Part shown: positions 25,130 to 31,791 of the stretch, one piece after another
Position numbering within the stretch: the first letter of the stretch is position 1
Layout of the letters: each line of letters starts with the position of its first letter
DNA from: JAIKWW01 sp052169645
Lineage (GTDB): Bacteria; Bacillota; Clostridia; Peptostreptococcales; Anaerovoracaceae
Length of the DNA stretch: 64,000 nt
Reading direction: 5' to 3'
Assembly (NCBI GenBank): GCA_052169645.1
Contig: JBQNCA010000004.1
Location: forward strand, 1 to 64,000
Position numbers and translations under genes: made by a program
Notes under the pieces: model-generated
Told to the model about the DNA's origin: nothing
The model's database searches: none
The model's input: only the letters and a program-made list of their open reading frames with translations

Positions 25130-25818
25130 CTGAATACCTCCCTGAAATACTCATCAACACTCTTGCCGGTTTCTTCTCTGATTTCATCGGCAGCCTTATG
25201 AAGCATTATTTCTCCTTTATTTACAAAAATTACTTCATCAAGAACGGACTCCACATCTGCAATTAAGTGTGTCGATATTATAACTACAGCATCCGGCGAA
25301 TAATTGGATATTATAGTCCTTAAAATATAATCTCTCGCAGCCGGGTCTACACCTGCTATAGGTTCATCCAAAAAATATATCTTTGCTCTGCGGCTCATTG
25401 TCAGAATCAGCTGAACCTTCTCCTTGGTTCCTTTTGACATCTTTTTCAATGAACGTTTCTCCGGAATCTGCAATTCCTCAAGCATTGCAGAAGCCCTGCC
25501 CATGTCAAAATCTTCATAAAAGTCCGCATAAAAGTTCAGCAGCTGCGATATATTCATCCACGTCGGAAGAAATTCCCTGTCCGGCAGGTAAGAAATTATT
25601 TTCTTGCTGTTTATCCCGGGTGCTTCCCCGTCTATGAGAATAATGCCCTCGGTAGGCTGAAGCAGACGATTGCATATCTTTATAAATGTAGTTTTTCCGC
25701 TGCCGTTAGGTCCCAAAAGCCCGACTATGCGTCCCGTATTCAGCCTCAAGTCTATATTGTTCAGAGCCGTGATGCCGCTGTATTTCTTTGTCAATCCCTT
25801 GCATTCTATTATACTCAT
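25126..25818 (-). CDS. ABC transporter ATP-binding protein (Ytr-like)
   Basis: The 230-residue ATPase has Walker A GPNGSGKTT near 36-44, the signature as MSKGTKEKVQL near 128-138 (a diverged form of the LSGGQ loop, as is usual in the CcmA/YtrB-like group), Walker B IYFLDEP near 148-154 and the H-loop near 184. It powers the permease encoded by the overlapping downstream gene. Its start overlaps the stop of the GntR-type regulator (ATGA), so all three are translated together. A wall-stress function is likely from context only. Confidence 0.92.
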   Translation of the reverse strand: MSIIECKGLTKKYSGITALNNIDLRLNTGRIVGLLGPNGSGKTTFIKICNRLLQPTEGIILIDGEAPGINSKKIISYLPDREFLPTWMNISQLLNFYADFYEDFDMGRASAMLEELQIPEKRSLKKMSKGTKEKVQLILTMSRRAKIYFLDEPIAGVDPAARDYILRTIISNYSPDAVVIISTHLIADVESVLDEVIFVNKGEIMLHKAADEIREETGKSVDEYFREVFR

Positions 25819-26207
25819 GCTTCCGTCACTTCCTTTTCCTCGTGATTATTCATCCAATTTTCCACAGCTTCGACTATTTCTTTTCTGTTCATTCCCAGCT
25901 GCTCAAGCTTCATAAAAAATTCTTCTATCAACTCGTCACTCATATTTTTCTTTATCAATACCAACATATCCGTATTCTCCGTCACAAATCTCCCGTTCGT
26001 CCTTTCCGTGTGAAGCAATCCCTCTCGCTCCAATTCCGTAAATGCACGCTGTACCGTATTGGGATTTACTCCCGCCTCCAACGCCATTTCTCTGACCGCC
26101 GGAATTTTACTGCCGGGAGGATATTTTCCATTTGCAATTGAAATCTTCATATAAGATATCAGTTGCATATATATGGGCATTCCACTTTTAAATTCCAATA
26201 TATTCAC
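25815..26207 (-). CDS. GntR-family transcriptional regulator (YtrA subfamily)
   Basis: A GTG at 26207 is the best start: GAGGAAGGAA stands immediately upstream and the product begins MNILEFKSGMPIYMQL, the usual YtrA start. The frame extends further to a TTG at 26231 without a ribosome-binding site. The 130 residues hold a winged helix-turn-helix at about 8-72 (IPAVREMALEAGVNPNTVQR) and a short C-terminal helical tail for dimerisation, without the large effector domain of other GntR classes. It leads the regulator-ATPase-permease operon. A 20-bp palindrome at 26275-26294 is the likely autoregulatory operator. Confidence 0.92.
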   Translation of the reverse strand: MNILEFKSGMPIYMQLISYMKISIANGKYPPGSKIPAVREMALEAGVNPNTVQRAFTELEREGLLHTERTNGRFVTENTDMLVLIKKNMSDELIEEFFMKLEQLGMNRKEIVEAVENWMNNHEEKEVTEA

Positions 26208-26274
26208 TTCCTTCCTCAGATAATGATTCAATTCGAATCCGCTTTTATTCTACAATACTGTATCGGTGTACCTA

Positions 26275-26294
26275 TGTATTATTTAATTAATACA
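26275..26294. promoter_or_regulatory. GntR/YtrA-type operator
   Basis: TGTATTA-TTTAAT-TAATACA is a perfect 20-bp palindrome 68 bases upstream of the GntR gene start. YtrA-type regulators bind GTRTTA-rich palindromes upstream of their own operons, so autoregulation is the simplest reading. Confidence 0.6.
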
Positions 26295-26494
26295 ATGATA
26301 CTATAGTGTGATTTCCTGCTATTGTCAATATATCATCAAAGAAATATTCTTATGTTGTTATTAATATTTCCTTACTATAAATTAATGTTCTGAAAATTAG
26401 CCTGCAGCGGCACAGTTACAAGCGATATCATATGTCCACACTATAATCATTTTCACAAAACCTATTTATTATTATGCATTATTCACATAAATAA

Positions 26495-26524
26495 TTGATA
26501 TTACATTCAGGATTTCTTCATAAT
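26495..26524 (+). promoter_or_regulatory. Candidate promoter of the small peptide gene
   Basis: TTGATA (26495-26500) and CATAAT (26519-26524) are 18 bases apart, each 5 of 6 to consensus. The leader before the peptide gene would be about 108 bases. Confidence 0.4.
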
Positions 26525-26638
26525 TACTACAAACTTATAATTCATAATAGCAGTAACTTGAAATTCAAGATACATGAAGCATCGATTCCGGGACTTTTGC
26601 TTCATCAAAAATCTCATTATATAAGGAGGTATCATATT

Positions 26639-26812
26639 ATGAAAAATTATTCATCTCATAAAACGAAAATAGGAGCACTCGCCCTGGCTCTTATGTTGGC
26701 AGCTGCTCCCGCAACAAATGCATTTGCTGCAAACGGTACGACAAACGATAAAACTGCAAATATCATATTTTCAAATTCAAGCATAAGCTCCGATAAAAAT
26801 AATAACGACTGA
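26639..26812 (+). CDS. Small secreted peptide, unknown function
   Basis: The ATG at 26639 follows a strong AAGGAGG ribosome-binding site at 26623-26629. The 57-residue product has a textbook Sec signal: positive n-region (MKNYSSHKTK), hydrophobic core (IGALALALMLAAAPA) and an AFA-A cleavage site near residue 31. The predicted mature peptide is about 26-27 residues, ANGTTNDKTANIIFSNSSIS followed by SDKNNND: polar, Asn/Ser-rich, without cysteine. A terminator follows 66 bases after the stop, so it is a single-gene transcript. I do not recognise the family. Possible roles include a secreted signal peptide or surface-retained peptide; nothing in the sequence settles it. Confidence 0.75.
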   Translation: MKNYSSHKTKIGALALALMLAAAPATNAFAANGTTNDKTANIIFSNSSISSDKNNND

Positions 26813-27333
26813 TATTCTATAATCGGCTTTATCAGCTACACTGCTCTGAGCACCTATGTGTATCAGTTTGATATATATGGCGGACGTCTCATTACATATG
26901 AGGCTTCCGCCGTTTTTTCGTGTATCTTCTTCAAAATTGTCATCCTCTTACTCATTCGTTTCAGAATATTATTCAGCCTATACTTCTCACTTTCCTCTTA
27001 TGCAATGTACAAAATGAGCCGACACTATATATAGGGATTTCAACGGAATAATTTAAAGTGATTTTTCCGCTTGATTATTGCATTATTAATCTGTAAATAA
27101 TATAAATATAAAATATTTACGTTTAATTTACCTTGTTAGTCATAGGAATACGTTTCAGAAATTAACCCTCTGAAATACGATATCCGTACGATTGCAGGCA
27201 ATATGCCGCAAAAGAAAGTATTTCTTCATACGGGAAGAGTTTTCATTTCCTGAGACTGACAAATTTTAAAATAGGCATATATATTTATTGACAAAAAGCT
27301 TTATCTCTTTATTAACGAAAGGCCATGATTATC
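26813..27333. other. Intergenic region after small peptide gene
   Basis: Beyond the terminator (26879-26918) the region is AT-rich with no gene I can support. A short inverted repeat (TTTCAGA/TCTGAAA near 27151-27174) lies in the middle. TTGACA near 27290 may be the -35 box of the cysteine hydrolase gene, though the matching -10 is weak. Confidence 0.5.
26879..26918 (+). terminator. Terminator of the small peptide gene
   Basis: GGCGGA (26879-26884) pairs with TCCGCC (26906-26911), an inner CTCAT/ATGAG stem extends it, and GTTTTTTCG follows. It is a strong Rho-independent terminator on the plus strand. Confidence 0.85.
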
Positions 27334-27855
27334 ATGAAAAAAATACTCATAGTAATAGACATGCAGAATGATTTTATAACCGGCTCTCTCGGAACTCCGG
27401 AAGCTGTGGCAATAGTTGACAATGTAAAAAATAAAATCAAACAGTATAATGCGACCGATATATTTTTTACTCGTGATACACATGAAGAAAACTATTCATC
27501 TACTTTGGAAGGACGCAATCTGCCTATATCTCACTGCATAAGGGGCAGTGAAGGCTGGCATATTCATCCCGAGATAGCAGAGCTTCTGGTCGGTGCTACC
27601 CGCATAGACAAGCCTTCCTTCGGAAGTGTGGAGCTGGGGCAGCTGCTCTCCGTAATAAATCGCAGAGAACCTCTTGAACTTGAGCTTATCGGATTATGCA
27701 CCGATATATGTATTATGGCGAATGCAATGGTGCTTTCCTCATTTATGCCCGAGGTTCCTATTACAGTAGATTCCTCCTGCTGCGCAGGTTCTTCTCCGGA
27801 GGCACATGACAGAGCTTTGGAATCCTTGCGTTCATGTTTGATAAATGTTATTTAA
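27334..27855 (+). CDS. Isochorismatase-family cysteine hydrolase (nicotinamidase-like)
   Basis: The ATG at 27334 gives 173 residues and is better spaced from the AAAGG ribosome-binding site than the in-frame ATG at 27325. The catalytic Asp9 (DMQNDF), Lys93 (RIDKPSFGS) and Cys126 (CTDIC) match the family triad, and DTHEENY (48-54) resembles the metal-binding segment of nicotinamidase PncA. The likely reaction is nicotinamide to nicotinate plus ammonia, but other amide hydrolysis is possible. It ends 11 bases before the 5-formyl-THF cyclo-ligase gene, so they are probably co-transcribed. Confidence 0.9.
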   Translation: MKKILIVIDMQNDFITGSLGTPEAVAIVDNVKNKIKQYNATDIFFTRDTHEENYSSTLEGRNLPISHCIRGSEGWHIHPEIAELLVGATRIDKPSFGSVELGQLLSVINRREPLELELIGLCTDICIMANAMVLSSFMPEVPITVDSSCCAGSSPEAHDRALESLRSCLINVI

Positions 27856-27866
27856 AGGATTTACAT

Positions 27867-28454
27867 ATGAACGTTGATAAGACAAGCATAATAAAGGCGG
27901 AGCTGCGAAAATCCCTTCGCTCAAGATTGAAAAGCTTATCGGAAAACTCAAAATTAAAAATTGATACAGCCATATGTAGGCGAGTTATGGAGTTTGATAA
28001 ATATTTAAAAGCGGACACCGTATTTTTATACTGCGGAACAGATTGGGAAATAGATACCTTTCCTCTTATCAAAGCTTCTTTGAATATCGGAAAAAAAGTC
28101 GTGCTCCCGAAATGCACGGACAAGCTGCACATGGAAGCACGATATATAACATCCGTTGATGAATTAGTTCCCGGAATCTACGGTATCCCTGAACCGTCCG
28201 CCGACTGCCGGATATGCTCTCCCGAGAATATAGCTTTCGCTGCAATCCCCTGTATCGCATGTGATTCACGTTGCAGACGCTTGGGGCAGGGCGGCGGCTA
28301 TTATGACAGATTTTTAAAAAGCTCAATGTTTTATAAAGCTGCTCTTTGCAAAAGCGAAAGCCTTATTCCCGAGGTTCCGGTCAATGATTTTGACGAACCT
28401 GTGGACTGTGTGATTACCGAAAAAGAAATATTTTTCAGAACTTCAGATGATTGA
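27867..28454 (+). CDS. 5-formyltetrahydrofolate cyclo-ligase
   Basis: The enzyme uses ATP to convert 5-formyl-THF to 5,10-methenyl-THF, returning the storage form to the one-carbon pool. The ATG at 27867 has AAAGG 9 bases upstream and gives 195 residues; the frame opens earlier (27834) inside the preceding gene. The family motif GQGGGYYDRFL is near 138-148, and the N-terminal KAELRKSLRSRLKSL helix with basic residues contacts ATP. It lies convergent to folC, next to folT, folD and fhs, so this is a folate-metabolism neighbourhood. Confidence 0.95.
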   Translation: MNVDKTSIIKAELRKSLRSRLKSLSENSKLKIDTAICRRVMEFDKYLKADTVFLYCGTDWEIDTFPLIKASLNIGKKVVLPKCTDKLHMEARYITSVDELVPGIYGIPEPSADCRICSPENIAFAAIPCIACDSRCRRLGQGGGYYDRFLKSSMFYKAALCKSESLIPEVPVNDFDEPVDCVITEKEIFFRTSDD

Positions 28455-28498
28455 GACAATACATCATTACCTTCCCTTATCGATATTTTTATCGGTCT

Positions 28499-29779
28499 TT
28501 ACCGATGATTAAGGCAATATGCTCTTATCTCTCCGATATAGTACAGCGACCCGAAGGCGCATATTACCTCGTCGCTGTATTTTTTTATGCAATAATCTAT
28601 TGCCGAGCTTATACTTTCGCAGGCTTCAGACTCGCATCCTTTCCTTCGGATTTTATCGGCAAGCTCCCCTGCAGAAAGTGCTCTCGGATTCGGAGGGGTA
28701 ACGGTAAGGAAACGGGAAGCCGAAGGGATTATCGGCTTGAGCATTGCATCAATATCTTTATCCGCCAATACTCCCATGATAAAAGTTATGCGTTGCTGCG
28801 GGAATAAATCCGAAAGGCTTGCAGCCAATGCCTCGGCACCGTCGACATTATGAGCTCCGTCGATTATAACAATCGGTGATTTGTAAACAACTTCCAATCG
28901 TCCGTTCCAACGGGCGGCTTTTAATCCCGATTTCAATGCATGCTCCGAAATCATCATACCGCCCGCTCTCAAAACACTAACTGCGGAGATTGCCGTCAAC
29001 ACATTCATTATCTGATGTTTGCCCAACAGCGAAATTCGATATTCCGAGCCGTCCGGCAATCTGAAGCTTTGACCTTTTATATCCGAAGCAATAATATCGA
29101 CATTCTTTGTAGATACCTCGATAAGTGGAGCCTTTCTTTCATCGCAATAAAATTTTATAATTTCATTGACTTCCTGTCTCTGCCCGGCTGCAACCACGGG
29201 GCAGCCTTCCTTTATAATGCCCGCCTTTTCACCTGCAATTTCCTCTATTGTATGTCCGAGAAAATCCGTATGATCCGTTCCTATACGGGTAATAACAGAA
29301 ACTTCACTGCGTTTTATAATATTTGTAGCATCAAGCCTTCCGCCCATGCCCACCTCAAGAATAACGATGTCACATCCTTTTTCAAAAAAATACATAAACG
29401 CAACTGCCGTAACCATTTCAAATATGGTAGGCGCAGTATGCCCCGATGAGAGCATTCCTTCAACTGCAAGCTTTACACGCTCGGTCAGCCTCGCAAGATC
29501 ACTGCGTGAAATTTCTTCGTCGCCTATTCGTATACGCTCAGTAAAACGTTCTATAAAAGGTGAGGTATACAATCCGGTTTTATAGCCGGCATGTCGTAAG
29601 ACACTTTCCGTCATCGCCGATACGGATCCTTTACCGTTCGTACCTGCTATGTGAACATATTTTAATTTATCCTGAGGATTTCCCAAAAGCCTCATCAGCT
29701 CCGTAACAGCATCAAGCCCGGGTCTGGTCAGATTGTATATAGGATTTTTCAGAAAATCCACAGCTTCATCATAGGTCAT
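28499..29779 (-). CDS. folC: Folylpolyglutamate synthase / dihydrofolate synthase
   Basis: FolC adds glutamates to folates (and in bifunctional forms makes dihydrofolate), which retains them in the cell. The ATG at 29779 gives 426 residues; the frame is open upstream to 29974, but that part lies inside folT in another frame. The P-loop GTNGKGS is at 46-52, the family motif EVGMGGRLDATN near 153-164, and the C-terminal ligase domain carries DGAHNVDGAEAL near 306. The start overlaps the folT stop (TGATG), so uptake and retention of folate are coupled under the same THF riboswitch. Confidence 0.96.
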   Translation of the reverse strand: MTYDEAVDFLKNPIYNLTRPGLDAVTELMRLLGNPQDKLKYVHIAGTNGKGSVSAMTESVLRHAGYKTGLYTSPFIERFTERIRIGDEEISRSDLARLTERVKLAVEGMLSSGHTAPTIFEMVTAVAFMYFFEKGCDIVILEVGMGGRLDATNIIKRSEVSVITRIGTDHTDFLGHTIEEIAGEKAGIIKEGCPVVAAGQRQEVNEIIKFYCDERKAPLIEVSTKNVDIIASDIKGQSFRLPDGSEYRISLLGKHQIMNVLTAISAVSVLRAGGMMISEHALKSGLKAARWNGRLEVVYKSPIVIIDGAHNVDGAEALAASLSDLFPQQRITFIMGVLADKDIDAMLKPIIPSASRFLTVTPPNPRALSAGELADKIRRKGCESEACESISSAIDYCIKKYSDEVICAFGSLYYIGEIRAYCLNHR

Positions 29780-30339
29780 CAATTCTGTTCCTTTACTGTA
29801 AACGCAAGCCTCGCACTCCTGAGAGCTTTTAAAAGTACATACATCATTCCTGCCTGTATGGGCCAAAAAATCAGGCATTTCAACATTCGCACCGGCAGCA
29901 TAATATACACCGCCTTGTGATAAAGTATGGAAAGCCAAAGAGTATTCATCCCCAAATCCACTACGAGCACGCATATAAATGTAGCAATAACAACTCTTTT
30001 CAGAGTGAGCGGCTTTTTATACATTGCAATTCCTATTATGAGAGTCATCACTATTGCCGATATCGTAAATCCTGCAAAAAAAGGCCCTGTCGGCTTTGCA
30101 AAATAGTTGATTATATCCATAGCCGCTCCCATTAGAGGTCCTACAACCGGTCCGAAAAGAGCAGCTCCCATCTCTATCGGGACATTCGCAAAATCAATCT
30201 TTACAGATTCCGTAACCTGCACCGAAAAATATCCCAACACCATGGAAATTGCTCCAAGCATGGCACAAACCGTAAAGGTTTTTACATTTTTCAGTTCCTC
30301 GGCTGAATTCCTGAATATAGTCGTAATTTTTTCAATCAT
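29779..30339 (-). CDS. folT: Folate-specific ECF transporter S component
   Basis: The 186-residue membrane protein captures folate and works with the shared ECF module (EcfA/A'/T), which is not in the window. The ATG at 30339 has AGGAGA upstream; the frame opens earlier at 30405 without a site. About six hydrophobic segments are visible, with the S-component hallmark of a first helix (TFTVCAMLGAISMVLGYF) followed by FANVPIEMGAALFGP. The C-terminus is basic. It is the first gene after the THF riboswitch and overlaps folC. That pairing is the basis for the folate assignment. Confidence 0.93.
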   Translation of the reverse strand: MIEKITTIFRNSAEELKNVKTFTVCAMLGAISMVLGYFSVQVTESVKIDFANVPIEMGAALFGPVVGPLMGAAMDIINYFAKPTGPFFAGFTISAIVMTLIIGIAMYKKPLTLKRVVIATFICVLVVDLGMNTLWLSILYHKAVYIMLPVRMLKCLIFWPIQAGMMYVLLKALRSARLAFTVKEQN

Positions 30340-30391
30340 AATAAATTCTCCTGAAAATATACTGCTTGCAGCCGCAACATCGCAACATAAA

Positions 30392-30418
30392 TTAAGAAAC
30401 CGCACATAAAAAGTGCGG
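30392..30418 (-). terminator. Second hairpin/terminator in the folT leader
   Basis: CCGCAC (30400-30405 complement) and GTGCGG enclose a 7-base loop and are followed on the minus strand by TTTCTTAAT. It lies 53 bases before the folT start, downstream of the main riboswitch terminator. The T-run is broken, so it may be an attenuator or a structural hairpin. Confidence 0.5.
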
Positions 30419-30430
30419 CATCCTGCAAAG

Positions 30431-30460
30431 TCGGTACAGTCTGTGAACGCTCCGTACCGA
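30431..30460 (-). other. Extra hairpin in the folT leader
   Basis: TCGGTAC (30431-30437) and GTACCGA (30454-30460) form a perfect 7-bp stem with a 16-base loop. It lies between the two terminator-like hairpins and no known element explains it. Confidence 0.55.
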
Positions 30461-30464
30461 GCTT

Positions 30465-30500
30465 AAAAAAGAGACAAAAATGAAAGCTATCATTCTTGTC
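30465..30500 (-). terminator. Riboswitch-controlled terminator upstream of folT
   Basis: An 11-bp stem (arms 30473-30483 and 30490-30500, one G-U pair, 6-base loop) is followed by TCTTTTTT on the minus strand. The 5' side overlaps CGGGAC, which can pair with CCCG at the 3' edge of the THF aptamer, giving a plausible antiterminator. Confidence 0.8.
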
Positions 30501-30516
30501 CCGTTATATGACAGTA

Positions 30517-30615
30517 TTGCAGCGGGATGCGACCCATATACCGCAAGGCTTGCACCTTTTCGCCCGGATGACAACTCCCCGTCCACCCGATACTTAACGC
30601 ATATGAATCTACTCT
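30517..30615 (-). promoter_or_regulatory. THF (tetrahydrofolate) riboswitch
   Basis: The minus-strand RNA has the THF-I aptamer landmarks in order: AGAGUAGA at the 5' side, GCGUUAAGU, GGGGAGUUGUC, GGGCGAAA, GCGGU and a 3' GCAUCCCGCU. UUCAUAU pairs with AUAUGGG to close the internal stem. The pattern closely follows the Eubacterium siraeum aptamer as I remember it, and location before folT-folC is the classic one. THF binding would favour the terminator at 30465-30500 and reduce folate uptake. Confidence 0.87.
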
Positions 30616-30900
30616 TTAATGTTGAAACGATAATTTTAATAATATAAAATTATCAGCTACAATTAATTATTATAAGCTTCTAAACATCTATATATCAAGT
30701 ATATTTTTGTTATTCGGCATAGTTTCGGAATAATTCTTCCTTATTATGGTTTTCGGAATAAATATTGTTGTTTTATTTTTCGGCATAACAATTACTTTTC
30801 CGCTCTCATCAGTGCCGCCGGCTGCCCTGCACATAAATTTGCTGCGCATTTACAATTATTGCGTTCTTGATTATTTCCCGTCATCCGGCATTTTTAAGCG

Positions 30901-31764
30901 TTAATTATTCTCAGATGCTCTGCGCTCAGCCGCTTCTATGACATGCTTCATCAATATGGCTGTAGTAACCGTACCGACTCCTCCCGGAACCGGAGTAAAA
31001 GCCTTTACATGTTTTTCGGCTGCGGCTCTGTCGGTATCTCCGCACATCTTTCCCTCGGAATCGAAATTTACGGCAACGTCAATTATTATTTGATCATCGC
31101 TCATCATATCTTCGGTAACTGTACCCGCATGTCCCGCCGCAGATATTATTATGTCCTTATCACGGCAAACCTCAGCCAGATTCCTTGTGCGTGTATGGCA
31201 TATTGTGACAGTTGCATTTCTCTTAAGCATCATCATTGCTACAGGCTTGCCTATAACCTGACTTCTGCCTATAACTGCTACATTCTTGCCCTCAGGCTCT
31301 ATACCGTAATGCTCCATCAATTTTATGCATGCCTCGGCTGTACACGGCGGATATCCCTTTTGCTCGGAGCCTTCATAAACCCCGAATTGAGATATATTTG
31401 TAATGCCGTCAACATCCTTTTCCGGCGCAAGAGTGTCTCTCACGACATTTTCATCTATATGAGAAGGCAAGGGAAGAAATATCAACACTCCGTGAACGGT
31501 TTCATCGGAATTTATGCTGTTAATTTCCTCTATGAGAAGCTCCTGATTTATATTTTCGGAATATTCATATTTCTTTATATCTATACCTGTCAGCTCCGCC
31601 CTTTTTATTGCGCCTCTCTCATAAGCCGAATCGTCGGGACGATCACCGAGTCGTACTATTCCCAAGGTCGGAACCGTACCTGCTTTTCTGAGTGCATCCG
31701 AACGCTGAGACAGCTCGGAATTGAGCGCCTCAGTCACTTCTTTTCCTGTAAGTATCTGTGCCAT
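30901..31764 (-). CDS. folD: FolD-family methylene-THF dehydrogenase (cyclohydrolase residues altered)
   Basis: The 287-residue protein belongs to the FolD family that oxidises 5,10-methylene-THF and hydrolyses methenyl-THF. The NADP motif GRSQVIGKPVA is intact near 166-176, and KDVDG with the conserved Asp is at 116-120. Two residues of the usual active site differ: the YxxxK motif reads YERGA, so Tyr48 is kept but Lys is Ala52, and the VQLPLP motif reads IFLPLP, so Gln is Phe96. In the characterised enzymes the lysine is essential for cyclohydrolase activity. It may therefore be mainly a dehydrogenase. It lies 27 bases after fhs, in one operon. Confidence 0.93.
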   Translation of the reverse strand: MAQILTGKEVTEALNSELSQRSDALRKAGTVPTLGIVRLGDRPDDSAYERGAIKRAELTGIDIKKYEYSENINQELLIEEINSINSDETVHGVLIFLPLPSHIDENVVRDTLAPEKDVDGITNISQFGVYEGSEQKGYPPCTAEACIKLMEHYGIEPEGKNVAVIGRSQVIGKPVAMMMLKRNATVTICHTRTRNLAEVCRDKDIIISAAGHAGTVTEDMMSDDQIIIDVAVNFDSEGKMCGDTDRAAAEKHVKAFTPVPGGVGTVTTAILMKHVIEAAERRASENN

Positions 31765-31791
31765 TTAATCCTCCCATGCGGCTCTGCTATT

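Larger units (their letters stand above)
26208..26638. other. Divergent regulatory region, GntR operon and small peptide gene
   Basis: This 431-base AT-rich stretch contains the GntR-type palindrome (26275-26294) and a candidate promoter for the peptide gene (26495-26524). A loose 9-bp inverted pair, TATAGTGTG (26302-26310) and CACACTATA (26437-26445), also spans it. No ORF in it has a ribosome-binding site of its own. Confidence 0.55.
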
